Assembly (NCBI GenBank): GCA_013036995.1
Contig: JAAOXG010000020.1
Span: 293,378 to 357,377 of the forward strand
Direction: 5' to 3'
DNA length: 64,000 nt
DNA from: Lacrimispora defluvii
GTDB lineage: Bacteria > Bacillota > Clostridia > Lachnospirales > Lachnospiraceae
Position 1 is the stretch's first letter. Each line of letters starts with the position of its first letter. The translations under genes and the position numbers were made by a program. Below are positions 8,804 through 17,380 of this stretch, piece by piece. Under the pieces are notes generated by a model. The model did not search any database. It was not told the DNA's origin and was given only the letters and a program-made list of their open reading frames with translations.

Positions 8804-8848
8804 GTGGTGAGTTGACACGATTGCTGGCAAAAACGTGGTGAGTTGACA
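8804..8848. repeat. Two direct copies of a 14-bp repeat
   Basis: GTGGTGAGTTGACA occurs at 8804-8817 and 8835-8848, exactly 31 bp apart, with a degenerate third half at 8851-8860 (GTAGTTGTCA). Spaced repeats of this kind mark ends of IS21-family elements or DNA-binding sites; no istA/istB genes are present, so the first would be a remnant. The stretch 8740-8980 otherwise holds only the promoter described next. Confidence 0.6.
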
Positions 8849-8902
8849 GGGTAGTTGTCAAGTTTAAACTAGAACAAATGACAACAAACAACATAAAACA
8901 TG

Positions 8903-8931
8903 TTGAAAATTGCAATAAACTATGCTAAAAT
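8903..8931 (+). promoter_or_regulatory. Promoter of the restriction-modification operon
   Basis: -35 TTGAAA (8903-8908) and -10 TAAAAT (8926-8931) have 17 bases between them. The small HTH gene starts about 45 bases after the predicted start of transcription. Confidence 0.65.
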
Positions 8932-8980
8932 ATATAATAGAACGCTATTAAACTATACTAACTGGTCTTGAGGTGAAGAA

Positions 8981-9172
8981 ATGATAGAGCAGAATGAGAA
9001 ATGGATAAATATTGATGAGGCTGCTGAATATTTAGGGGTTAAGCCAGGAACTGTGCGTGATTGGATTAGAAAAGGCAAAGGAATCCCAGCTCATAAAATC
9101 GGCAAACAATGGAAATTTAAATGCGTTGAGCTAGATGATTGGGTTAAGAGTGGGAAGAGTGCTATTGACTAG
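8981..9172 (+). CDS. Small helix-turn-helix protein (excisionase/MerR-like)
   Basis: 63 residues forming one winged-helix domain: WINIDEAAEYLGVKPGTVRDWIRKG followed by the wing IPAHKIGKQWKFKCVELDDWV. This is the helix_turn_helix_17 (excisionase-family) pattern. GAGGTGAAGA precedes the ATG. It sits 28 bases before the first methylase gene and is the first gene of the cassette, so a controller of the operon is the likeliest role (inference). Excisionase function is less likely because no integrase is nearby. Confidence 0.85.
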   Translation: MIEQNEKWINIDEAAEYLGVKPGTVRDWIRKGKGIPAHKIGKQWKFKCVELDDWVKSGKSAID

Positions 9173-9200
9173 ATACAAGGAAAGAGAGGCATCATGAAAA

Positions 9201-10664
9201 ATGGATTTAGGTCAAATATTTACAAATAATCACGTTGCAAAATATATGGCGTCTCTATTTAATTTAGATAATGAGGATTCTATTTTAGATCCATGTTTTG
9301 GAGATGGAGTATTTCTAAAGGCTTGTTTGAGTCAAGGATACAATAATATATCTGGATACGAATTGGATGAAAATCTTTTTAATGAAGTACGAGCAATATA
9401 TCCGGCGCTTGATTTATATAATGTAGACTTTTTAAATATAAATCGCGAAAAAAAATACGATGGAATTATTATGAATCCTCCTTATATAAGACAAGAAAAA
9501 ATAGACGATCTTAAACACTATGGAATTACAAAAGAGATATTGAGAAAAAACAGCATTTTTGATAAGCTGCCTAAGACAGCTAATCTGTATATGTATTTTA
9601 TATTTAAGGCAATTGATTTATTAAAAACCAAAGGTCAGTTAGTAGTGATTTTTCCAAGTAGCTGGTTGAAAACACGAAGTGGTAAATCTTTTGAAAAAAC
9701 ACTCTATTCACAATGTACTTTAAAACAACAGATCCATATATCGGGAGAAGTCTTTGAAAAGGAGGCATTAGTTGATGTTGTGATTCTAGATTTGATAAAA
9801 GGCAAAGTAGCAATTAAACCAGAAATAAAAAATTTAGAATTCACCAATAAACAGCTAGTTGATAAGGGGATCTTCAATGTTGAGGATGATTTGGGTTTTA
9901 GTGAAAGTTTCTCAAAGTATGCACGCATAAGACGAGGTTTAACAACAGGCTTTAATGCTATGTTTATTAATCCTGTTGTTAAAGAAAGTTTATCAAAAGA
10001 GATGCTTGTACCTATTATTTCATCTCCAAAAGCTATTAAGGGCTTCAACACTGAAGATGCAGAGGTAGATATGTTGTTTTCATTATCCAGAGATGATGAA
10101 CTAAATGATGAAATATCTGCTTATCTTACAAACTGGAAAAAATCGATTTTGCAGAAAGCTTCACCAATAACTTTGTATAAAAAAATTCAACAAGGAGTAC
10201 CTTGGTATCTGATAAAGACAATTGATAGTAAAGGGATTCTGTTTAGTTATTTTGTACGAAATGACATGAAATTTATTGATAATGATTCAGGTACATTGGT
10301 ACGAGATAATTTTTATATTATTTATCCGAAAATTAATAGAATGTTGTTATTTGCACTACTTAATAATTACTATACATACTACCAACTTGAGAAATCAGGT
10401 AAAAAGTATGGTGCAGGATTATTAAAATTACAGCGTTATGATATTGAAGATTTGATGTTTCCAGATATTAGTCAGATTTCTAGTCATGATCAAGTAAAAA
10501 TCTGTAAACTTGCTGAAGAACTGTCATCTGAAGGCGATGCATCTTTAGTGAGAAAGATTACAGAAATTATTTCTTCTTACTCAAATGTGAGTTATGAAGA
10601 AGTTACAAATTGGTATAGCGAAATAAAGAAACACAGATTGGAGGGTTACACAAATGGCAATTAG
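9201..10664 (+). CDS. N6-adenine DNA methyltransferase (Eco57I/M.TaqI-like)
   Basis: 487 residues. SAM-binding motif I is DPCFGDG (residues 30-36) and catalytic motif IV is NPPY (92-95), the order I...IV of gamma-class adenine methylases. A C-terminal half of about 300 residues would carry target recognition (LTTGFNAMFIN, then a TaqI-like region ending LLKLQRYDIEDLMFP). It methylates adenine in a specific site, protecting host DNA. Its 3' end overlaps the next gene by 11 bases. Base composition is clearly more AT-rich than rlmD, consistent with transfer. Confidence 0.9.
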   Translation: MDLGQIFTNNHVAKYMASLFNLDNEDSILDPCFGDGVFLKACLSQGYNNISGYELDENLFNEVRAIYPALDLYNVDFLNINREKKYDGIIMNPPYIRQEKIDDLKHYGITKEILRKNSIFDKLPKTANLYMYFIFKAIDLLKTKGQLVVIFPSSWLKTRSGKSFEKTLYSQCTLKQQIHISGEVFEKEALVDVVILDLIKGKVAIKPEIKNLEFTNKQLVDKGIFNVEDDLGFSESFSKYARIRRGLTTGFNAMFINPVVKESLSKEMLVPIISSPKAIKGFNTEDAEVDMLFSLSRDDELNDEISAYLTNWKKSILQKASPITLYKKIQQGVPWYLIKTIDSKGILFSYFVRNDMKFIDNDSGTLVRDNFYIIYPKINRMLLFALLNNYYTYYQLEKSGKKYGAGLLKLQRYDIEDLMFPDISQISSHDQVKICKLAEELSSEGDASLVRKITEIISSYSNVSYEEVTNWYSEIKKHRLEGYTNGN

Positions 10665-11739
10665 TGTCGTAAGTCTATTTTCTGGGGGCGGAGGGTTAGA
10701 CCTTGGATTTAAAAAGGCAGGATTCGATATTAAGTGGGCAATAGACAATAATAAAAATGCAGTGTCGACATATAAGAAAAATATTGGCAATCATATTGTT
10801 TGTGCTGATATTAATACCATTGATTTGGAAAGCATACCTCATGCTGATGTCGTTATAGGAGGGCCGCCTTGTCAGTCATTTTCTCTTGCAGGAAAAAGAG
10901 ATGTTGAAGATGAGAGAGGTCAATTGGTTTGGAGATATATTCAAATCATTAAGCAAGTAGATCCAAAGGCGTTTGTCTTTGAAAATGTAACAGGTATTCT
11001 TTCAGCTAAAAATGCAAAGGGAGAGAAGGTTGTTGAACTTTTAAAAAGTGCTTTTATTGAAATTGGTTATTCAATTTCAACTAAGGTAGTGAATGCAGCT
11101 GATTACGGAATTCCTCAAAAAAGAAAAAGGGTTATTATTGTTGGATTGAAAGACGGATATTCTTTTCAATTCCCAACAGAAACGCATTGTGAAGATGGAA
11201 CTGGTCTTAAACGTTATGTAAGTGTTGAAGAGGCGCTAGGAGATTTACCTTTAGCCGTAGAGGATGAAAAGGGAGTTACTGAATATTTGGTGGAAGCCCA
11301 AAGTGAATACCAAGGTAAAATGAGATGCGAAGGGAAAATCACAGAACACTTTATACCTCAAATGAGTGAGCTTGATAAGTATATTATTTCACACGTTAAG
11401 CCTGGCGGAAATTATATGGACGTTCCCGCAGACGTGAACTCAGCAAGAATTAGAAGGCTACAGAGAGATGGGGGACATACAACTTGTTACGGTCGCTTAA
11501 AGCCAGATGAACCGTCGTATACTATTAATACGTATTTTAATAGACCGAATGTAGGTTGTAATATACATTATTCTGAAGACCGTCTAATAACGGTTAGAGA
11601 AGCATTGAGATTACAATCCTTTCCTGATTCATATGAATTGGTATCATCGAGTAAGCAAGGCAAACACCTTATTGTAGGAAATGCTGTTCCTCCAATATTG
11701 GCAGAGATTATTGCTGAAAAACTAAAAAATTACATTTAG
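10654..11739 (+). CDS. DNA cytosine-C5 methyltransferase (Dcm family)
   Basis: 361 residues. SAM motif SLFSGGGGLDLGF lies near the N-terminus; the catalytic loop GGPPCQSFS has Cys73 as nucleophile; ENV (FENVTGI), the QxRxR-type motif (IPQKRKRVIIVG), a target-recognition region, and the C-terminal RLITVREALRLQSFP and GNAVPP motifs follow in canonical order. It is translated from an ATG inside the end of the upstream adenine methylase gene, so the two are coupled. Confidence 0.93.
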   Translation: MAISVVSLFSGGGGLDLGFKKAGFDIKWAIDNNKNAVSTYKKNIGNHIVCADINTIDLESIPHADVVIGGPPCQSFSLAGKRDVEDERGQLVWRYIQIIKQVDPKAFVFENVTGILSAKNAKGEKVVELLKSAFIEIGYSISTKVVNAADYGIPQKRKRVIIVGLKDGYSFQFPTETHCEDGTGLKRYVSVEEALGDLPLAVEDEKGVTEYLVEAQSEYQGKMRCEGKITEHFIPQMSELDKYIISHVKPGGNYMDVPADVNSARIRRLQRDGGHTTCYGRLKPDEPSYTINTYFNRPNVGCNIHYSEDRLITVREALRLQSFPDSYELVSSSKQGKHLIVGNAVPPILAEIIAEKLKNYI

Positions 11740-11750
11740 GAGGATAGCTT

Positions 11751-14303
11751 ATGTGGATTTCATACTCTGATTCAGAGGTTAATAAATTTCATCCTGTATG
11801 TGAGAGGGCATTGAATCAAGCTCTTCTCTTGCTTGCAATAGATAGTAAATATAGAGTTGTACATCATCAATACACTGGCTCGTTAGAGATGGATTATGTA
11901 ATACAAAATATTAATACGGGAAAGTATCTCTGCGTTGTTGAGGTTAAAAGGACTCCATCTGACATCAATAGTGCGAGATATCAATTCCAAGCTATGTCGT
12001 ACGTACAAATGAATGCTAACGAATCAGAAAAGCCCTTCTATATTCTTACAAATTTAGAATATGCTTTTGCTTTCAGATATGATTCAAATAGGCCCCGTGT
12101 TTTTCAACAAATGCTAAAGCCAGGTCTTTCAAATATAGGTAGTTTTCTGAATGACGATGAAGAAACATTTACTAATAAGTTGGCAGAATATTTTAAGGAA
12201 AGAATCTCTGAATATTGTAATAATTCATATGAATACTTGGTTACATTGGAAGAATTCGCAGGACATATGGAGCGAATTAAAGGGCAGCCAAAGAGGTGGA
12301 AAAGTCATCTGGCTGTATTACTATATGAATATATTAGAGGAGCATTTACGTTTTTAAACAGAAATGATTTACCAGACATAAGAGTATTCCACAATAACAT
12401 TGCAAGTATTTGTAATGAGGCAGCTAGAGTAAATTTTAAAGATATTTTTGATTACTCGGACGAAAAGTTTGAAAGAGAGTCTGATGTAGATAACTCTGCT
12501 CTTATCAATCTATATGATTTTGGGAATCAAAATGTTTCTGGAGATTCAGTAGCTGGTATTTTGCATCAGATAGTTTCTGCGGGTCATGAACATGAAGGTG
12601 AGGTTCCTACTGATTTAGAATTAGGCCGTATTGTTGCTGAATTAGCAAATTATATTAATGGTAATTTAAATGCCGATGACCTATTATGCGATCCTGCTGC
12701 AGGTAGTGGTAATCTAATTAGTTCAGCAGTAGAGACACTTAATTTAAGACCGACACAGATACTTGTAAATGACTGGAATCCTAAGCTTTTAGAATTATTA
12801 TCTTTACGACTAGGATTGAATTTTGCTAGAACTATTTCACTTGTCAATTCCCCTGCAATACATAATAATAATGTTGCTGATTTGGAAAGAAGTTTTTTCA
12901 ATAATGTAAAGATTATTGTAATGAATCCCCCTTTTGTGGCTGGAATTAATTGCGTAAATAGAAAACAAGAAATTTATAGAAAAATACATTCTTTGGTGGG
13001 AGAAAATACTAACACGAATATTGGCCAGATGCCTTTGGAGGCACCATTCCTAGAACTAATAACTTATCTGGTTAATCCAGGAACTACAATTGCTTGTGTC
13101 TTTCCTAAAACTCATCTTATGGCACGAGGCAATGAAGCAAAGCTAATCAGAAAGTTAATTCTAAATAATTTAGGTTTAAGACTTGTGTTTACGTACCCAG
13201 GTAATGAAATATTTGATGAAGTTATTAAGGATACCTGCGTTCTGGTCGGCAAAGCAATGCAACCCGGTGATTTTGTTGAAGTGATATCTAGTTATGAGAA
13301 GATACCAGATTTAGATACACAACGTTTTTCGCAATCTTTAGCAAACGAATTTGCAGTTGATTTCACGTCAATGATGCCAGGTGTTGTAGCTAAAAAAATA
13401 GCGATCAATGAATTAAGAAACAGTATTACGGATGGTTGGCGTTCTTTGAATAGTGAGATGGTAAATGCAATAACTTTTGTAAAAGATAATTTTGAAACTG
13501 CAACATTAATGAGAACTTTAGGGGAGTATGATTTTCTAGTTAGACCTAAGCGTGGTAATGCAGGAAATAGTGGTGGCAGTGATATAATGTTTTTTAAATC
13601 AAGAGAAGAACTGTATAGTCAATTCGATAATAGAGGTATAGTTCTAAAAGTAGGAATGAGAAATGCAAAAATAAATACTCTCGATATTGGTGAAGGTGAC
13701 TCGAAATTTCTAGACGTGGCATCAAACAGTGAACAAACAATAGATGATATTATTAATGCCTATATTCAATTACCTGCTCGTGGAGGTAGACAACAAAGAC
13801 TGGAAAAGACACATCAAGAGTGGAAGCAAATTTTACAAAGAGAAAGTCGTAATGGTTTCAGTCAAAATTCTGTTCTTGTTCCCCGTGCAATTAGAGCTTC
13901 AGGTAAAGCGTATTTATCTAGAAATCAGGTATTTGTTTCAACAAATTTTGTTGTATATACATTGCCAACATATGAGGAGGCTTTGCTACTATCTTCGTGG
14001 ATGACAACTATTTTTTATCAGTTAATCTGCGAAGTAACATCTAAAGACCAAGAAGGGATGAGGAAGATGGAGGTTGCTGATATTAATACAACTCTTATTC
14101 CTCAACTTGATATGATTTCTGTAAATACACTGAATCGCATAAGGGCAATAAAAGAGGAGATCATATTTCTTAATTTAAAAAACCCTGAAATTAGAGAAAT
14201 TGATAAAATATGGGCTGAAGAACTGTTTGGTGGCATGTCTAATGGAATTTTAGAAAATGCTAAAAGATTGTTAGGTTTCTTAGCGCACAGAAGAAATCCA
14301 TAA
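11751..14303 (+). CDS. Fused PD-(D/E)xK nuclease and N6-adenine DNA methylase
   Basis: 850 residues. The N-terminal 120 residues resemble a type I HsdR-like nuclease fold with D48, E64 and K66 in the arrangement D-x(15)-E-x-K (EVK). A helical linker precedes an N6-methylase domain: motif I DPAAGSGNL near residue 314 and motif IV NPPF near 391. The C-terminal 300 residues, with IVLKVGMRNAKINTLD, probably hold target recognition. A nuclease and methylase in one chain is type IIG-like architecture. The gene starts 11 bases after the C5 methylase gene with AGGAGG upstream. Endonuclease activity is inferred from the motif only. Confidence 0.8.
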   Translation: MWISYSDSEVNKFHPVCERALNQALLLLAIDSKYRVVHHQYTGSLEMDYVIQNINTGKYLCVVEVKRTPSDINSARYQFQAMSYVQMNANESEKPFYILTNLEYAFAFRYDSNRPRVFQQMLKPGLSNIGSFLNDDEETFTNKLAEYFKERISEYCNNSYEYLVTLEEFAGHMERIKGQPKRWKSHLAVLLYEYIRGAFTFLNRNDLPDIRVFHNNIASICNEAARVNFKDIFDYSDEKFERESDVDNSALINLYDFGNQNVSGDSVAGILHQIVSAGHEHEGEVPTDLELGRIVAELANYINGNLNADDLLCDPAAGSGNLISSAVETLNLRPTQILVNDWNPKLLELLSLRLGLNFARTISLVNSPAIHNNNVADLERSFFNNVKIIVMNPPFVAGINCVNRKQEIYRKIHSLVGENTNTNIGQMPLEAPFLELITYLVNPGTTIACVFPKTHLMARGNEAKLIRKLILNNLGLRLVFTYPGNEIFDEVIKDTCVLVGKAMQPGDFVEVISSYEKIPDLDTQRFSQSLANEFAVDFTSMMPGVVAKKIAINELRNSITDGWRSLNSEMVNAITFVKDNFETATLMRTLGEYDFLVRPKRGNAGNSGGSDIMFFKSREELYSQFDNRGIVLKVGMRNAKINTLDIGEGDSKFLDVASNSEQTIDDIINAYIQLPARGGRQQRLEKTHQEWKQILQRESRNGFSQNSVLVPRAIRASGKAYLSRNQVFVSTNFVVYTLPTYEEALLLSSWMTTIFYQLICEVTSKDQEGMRKMEVADINTTLIPQLDMISVNTLNRIRAIKEEIIFLNLKNPEIREIDKIWAEELFGGMSNGILENAKRLLGFLAHRRNP

Positions 14304-14324
14304 TGTATTAATGGAGGTGCATTG

Positions 14325-14870
14325 ATGGCCAGATGGAACAGTGCGGGTATACCACATAAAGGGTGGAAATATCTTGGCATGGAAGATTTAGGCGAGGATT
14401 TGTTACCTGATGAAGAAGTTGAATACGAGCAATGTGAGATGTGTGGCAAAGAGAAAATACGCTATGTTCACCTGTTGGAGCATCCAGATTATCATGGTGA
14501 AATACGCGTGGGTTGTGTTTGTGCCTCTAAAATGATTGATGATTATGTCAATCCACAGGAGCGAGAGAAGGATTTAAAAAATCGTATAAATCGCAAGAAA
14601 AACTTTTTGAAACAAGAATGGAGATATAAACCGGATACTGGAAACTATACACTTCGATACAAAGGCGATTATATCACTATCATGAAGAGTAGTTTTGGTG
14701 CGGGTTGGGGTGTCATTTTTCAAGGTGAACGCAAATGGGACTATCATGGCAAGAAGATTACTGACCTTCATTCGGCAAAGATAGTGGCATTTGATTTATT
14801 CGATGAACTCCACGAATCAAATCATCAGGCGCAACCGTACTGGGATGGGATTCGCTGGATTTATTATTAA
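14325..14870 (+). CDS. Hypothetical protein with a cysteine-based metal motif
   Basis: 181 residues, not assigned to a named family. A CxxC pair (CEMCGKEKIRYVHLLEH) and a second cysteine pair (GCVCASKM) about 35 residues later suggest a zinc-binding knuckle; His residues lie between. A basic stretch (KDLKNRINRKKNFLKQEWRYK) separates it from a C-terminal beta-rich part with several Trp. ATG 14325 is chosen behind GGAGGTG. It is 21 bases downstream of the nuclease-methylase gene and runs with it, so it may be an accessory subunit; that is inference. Confidence 0.75.
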   Translation: MARWNSAGIPHKGWKYLGMEDLGEDLLPDEEVEYEQCEMCGKEKIRYVHLLEHPDYHGEIRVGCVCASKMIDDYVNPQEREKDLKNRINRKKNFLKQEWRYKPDTGNYTLRYKGDYITIMKSSFGAGWGVIFQGERKWDYHGKKITDLHSAKIVAFDLFDELHESNHQAQPYWDGIRWIYY

Positions 14871-14917
14871 TTTATAATAAATTTAGCTGGGATTATCTCA
14901 GGATAGGAGGATTGCAT

Positions 14918-16804
14918 ATGGGGGATAGTAGATCATTCACAGAATATGTGTCAAAGACATTTGATAATCATTTTTGGATAGTAGCCGAAGAATATCTACG
15001 TGAAAATTTTGATGCCCTTGATGTGGAACTGTATAAGATTCATAAAGCCGGCGAGTTAGAAATATCAGATGTTCATGTTGAACACGTCTGGGTTGATGAT
15101 TTGCCGGAAATGAAAATCCAGTTTGATGTGGCTTTGTCCGTCATATTTGAAATCTCAGAAGCTGATCACCATTATGATAATTCTGAGGAAAAGCGAATCT
15201 GGCTCATGGTCCGTTGCCGTGGAGATATCTCCTGTGACTTGCAGGATTTTGAGATTTTTGAAGTTTCTGATTATAAAGGGAAAAACCGTGCGAAAAATCC
15301 ATTGGACGATTCGCTTGTTCCCTATATTCCATATGAAAAGCTAGATGAAGTGGCTACATCGTTTCTTAAAGAATATTACCCTGAAGCTCTTAAAATTACT
15401 CAATATAAGCAGGATCCTGTTTGGGTTGACCCCAATATCCTTACAGAAAGACTTGGATTAACAATAAATACTCAACGCATAAGGGAAGATGCATCAGTAT
15501 TCGGTCAGATATACTTTGTTGATACTGATGTAGAAATGTATGATTCCAACACTCAAAGTAATGTAGCTATGCAGATTGAAGGGAAAACTATTGTTGTCGA
15601 TCCCTATATGTACTTGCTTAGGAATCTAGGTTCTGTTAATAATACAATAATACATGAGTGTGTCCATTGGGTTAAACATAGAAAAGTATTTGAACTGGAA
15701 AAACTATATAATGCAGCCGCCTCTCATATAAGCTGTGAAGTAAAAGGTGGGGCAATCTCAACGCTATCTAAGAAATCTACAGAATGGATGGAAAAGCAAG
15801 CTAACCAATTGACACCACGGATACAAATGCCAGCAGAACCTTTTAGAGTAAAGGCAAATCAATATATAGCACAATTTATGCGTGAATCGAATGCTAGGCA
15901 CACGGTAGATGTGATGGAAAAAGTTATTACTGCATTGGAGACTAAATTTGCGGTATCTAAGCAAGCAGCAAAGATTCGACTTGTAGAGTTAGGTTTTGAG
16001 GAAGCTATTGGCACATACACATATCTTGATGGTCATTATGTAAAGCCACACGGTTTTCGTAAAGGTACAATCAAGGTAAATCAGACATTTTCTTTAAGTG
16101 CTCAGGACGCAGCTATTGAACGCTTTCTCAATCCTGAGCTTCGTGCTCTAACTGAAAATGGAGATTATCTCTTTGTAGATAACCATTATGTATACAATGC
16201 ACCACTTTATGTAGAGCGTGATGAAAACGGAAAGCTAGAATTAACAGGATATGCCCGTTCTCATATGGATGAGTGTTGTCTTGTATTTGATATGAGAATC
16301 ACTAGCAAGGTTGAGAATATATATCACACAGCATGTTATTTAAATCGTGAACTGAGTGACATAACATTTGAAATTAAGTATCATAATGGGTTTGAAAATG
16401 CACCGCAAGAGCGTCAAGTCGCTATGCGAAAGAAAATTCAAGCTGAAGAATTAGAGATTCGCAAACAGATGACAGACGATCCGGAACAGTGCCTGGAACT
16501 TCTTCTTAAATGGAGAGGTATGAATTATACTGACCTTGGTCTTGAAATTGACCGTGATCCAAAGACTATTAGTCGTACTGTTAAGGGTAAAACCGCCCCT
16601 ACAGTGGAAACCGCAGCACTTATATGCTTTGGTCTTCATCTCTCGCCTACGATCAGTATGAAGTTGATGGATGTGTTTGGATGCAAGCTGAACCCTATGA
16701 AATACCCTAATCATCAATGGATAAATGAGGCTTTATACATAAAATATCCAGAGCCAATATGGGCTATTCGGGAGTATTTAAGTCCATACGGAGTAGAAAT
16801 TTAA
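14918..16804 (+). CDS. ImmA/IrrE-type metallopeptidase with C-terminal HTH
   Basis: 628 residues, much longer than usual ImmA/IrrE proteins (about 130-400). A zinc-peptidase motif HECVH (H246-E247, H250) sits mid-protein after IVVDPYMYLL and before a helical region. Residues about 530-590 form an XRE-like HTH (LLKWRGMNYTDLGLEIDRDPKTISRTVKG). ImmA/IrrE enzymes cleave HTH repressors, in ICEs and in stress response; here peptidase and HTH are in one chain. The N-terminal 170 residues are acidic and unassigned. GGATAGGAGG ends seven bases before the ATG. Last gene of the cassette. Confidence 0.82.
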   Translation: MGDSRSFTEYVSKTFDNHFWIVAEEYLRENFDALDVELYKIHKAGELEISDVHVEHVWVDDLPEMKIQFDVALSVIFEISEADHHYDNSEEKRIWLMVRCRGDISCDLQDFEIFEVSDYKGKNRAKNPLDDSLVPYIPYEKLDEVATSFLKEYYPEALKITQYKQDPVWVDPNILTERLGLTINTQRIREDASVFGQIYFVDTDVEMYDSNTQSNVAMQIEGKTIVVDPYMYLLRNLGSVNNTIIHECVHWVKHRKVFELEKLYNAAASHISCEVKGGAISTLSKKSTEWMEKQANQLTPRIQMPAEPFRVKANQYIAQFMRESNARHTVDVMEKVITALETKFAVSKQAAKIRLVELGFEEAIGTYTYLDGHYVKPHGFRKGTIKVNQTFSLSAQDAAIERFLNPELRALTENGDYLFVDNHYVYNAPLYVERDENGKLELTGYARSHMDECCLVFDMRITSKVENIYHTACYLNRELSDITFEIKYHNGFENAPQERQVAMRKKIQAEELEIRKQMTDDPEQCLELLLKWRGMNYTDLGLEIDRDPKTISRTVKGKTAPTVETAALICFGLHLSPTISMKLMDVFGCKLNPMKYPNHQWINEALYIKYPEPIWAIREYLSPYGVEI

Positions 16805-16821
16805 TATTTTTCTTAAAAAAA

Positions 16822-16838
16822 TGGACAAGGTATGTCCA
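16822..16838. promoter_or_regulatory. 17-bp palindromic site A (operator-like)
   Basis: TGGACAAGGTATGTCCA is an inverted repeat (TGGACA and TGTCCA). It begins 18 bases after the ImmA/IrrE stop. It shares 14 of 17 bases with the site at 17101-17117. Confidence 0.6.
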
Positions 16839-17024
16839 CTATAAAGTTGAAAAAGTGACCTTGGACAAAAAGATCAGGTCTCTTTTTTATTGGTAAGTAA
16901 GTAAGATAATCAATTGACACCAACATTATTTTAGTCAGTAAACTTAATCTTGAGTCTAAGTAAAGAAGACTTAAAAAGCTATGAATAATTAGAGAAATAA
17001 CTACAAATCAATTCATAAATAATC

Positions 17025-17082
17025 GCCGGAGTTATCAAAGTAAGCCATTAAAGGCTGAACTAGATAACTCCGGCTTTTTTTT
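17025..17082 (+). terminator. Strong terminator closing the defence cassette
   Basis: GCCGGAGTTATC (17025-17036) pairs perfectly with GATAACTCCGGC (17063-17074); a small AGCC/GGCT stem lies inside the loop and eight T follow. It would stop transcription coming from the ImmA/IrrE gene. Confidence 0.9.
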
Positions 17083-17100
17083 ATTTTCATGGGTTTTGAC

Positions 17101-17117
17101 AGGACATGGCATGTCCA
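17101..17117. promoter_or_regulatory. 17-bp palindromic site B (operator-like)
   Basis: AGGACATGGCATGTCCA is an inverted repeat (GGACAT and ATGTCC) next to a TTGACA hexamer at 17096-17101. It matches site A at 14 of 17 positions. A convincing -10 was not found. A palindrome AGCAATATTGCT lies downstream at 17158-17169. Confidence 0.6.
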
Positions 17118-17194
17118 TTTTCAAAAAAAATTCCGTGTTACATTTAGTTTATAGATAAGCAATATTGCTTTCTAAAATAAATCTCAAAGTCCTA

Positions 17195-17296
17195 GTGCGC
17201 ATACGGACGGCGGGATGCATAAGAGTTCTGAACACAGTGATAAAGACTGTGTTTGGAATGAAGATGCACCTACCGTAATTTCGTGTGCCCTTTTTT
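17195..17296 (+). ncRNA. Structured leader RNA of unrecognised class
   Basis: Nested pairings are visible. P1 is GTGCGC (17195-17200) with GTGTGC (17283-17288) plus TACGG (17202-17206) with CCGTA (17273-17277). P2 is GGATGCAT (17213-17220, bulged A) with ATGCACC (17264-17270). P3 is a 13-bp hairpin, 17226-17238 with 17246-17258. P1 is followed by CCC and six T, so the RNA could end near 17296. It precedes the sigma-like gene. It does not match a riboswitch consensus that I can recall. Confidence 0.6.
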
Positions 17297-17306
17297 AGGA
17301 CAAGCG

Positions 17307-17341
17307 GAGTCTGTGGTCATCTTCATCACAGGCTCTTTTTG
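17307..17341 (+). terminator. Terminator between the leader RNA and the sigma-like gene
   Basis: GAGTCTGTG (17307-17315) pairs with CACAGGCTC (17327-17335), then five T. Its loop contains CATCTTCAT (17318-17326), the exact complement of ATGAAGATG at 17258-17266 in the leader RNA, so the loop could pair with the leader instead. Confidence 0.75.
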
Positions 17342-17380
17342 TATTCCGCCGCCCAATGCCAGGACGGAAAGGAATACTTT

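Noticed and set aside
8804..8848. Possible start of a CRISPR array
   Set aside because: Only two copies of 14 bp with one 17-bp gap, and no cas genes anywhere in the window.
16905..16920. TTGACA at about 16914 as a promoter
   Set aside because: No acceptable -10 at 16-19 bases, and a terminator lies just downstream.
17195..17220. Resemblance of ACGGCGGGAT to the guanidine-I (ykkC) riboswitch core
   Set aside because: The remaining conserved parts of that class are absent and the downstream gene is not a transporter or carboxylase.
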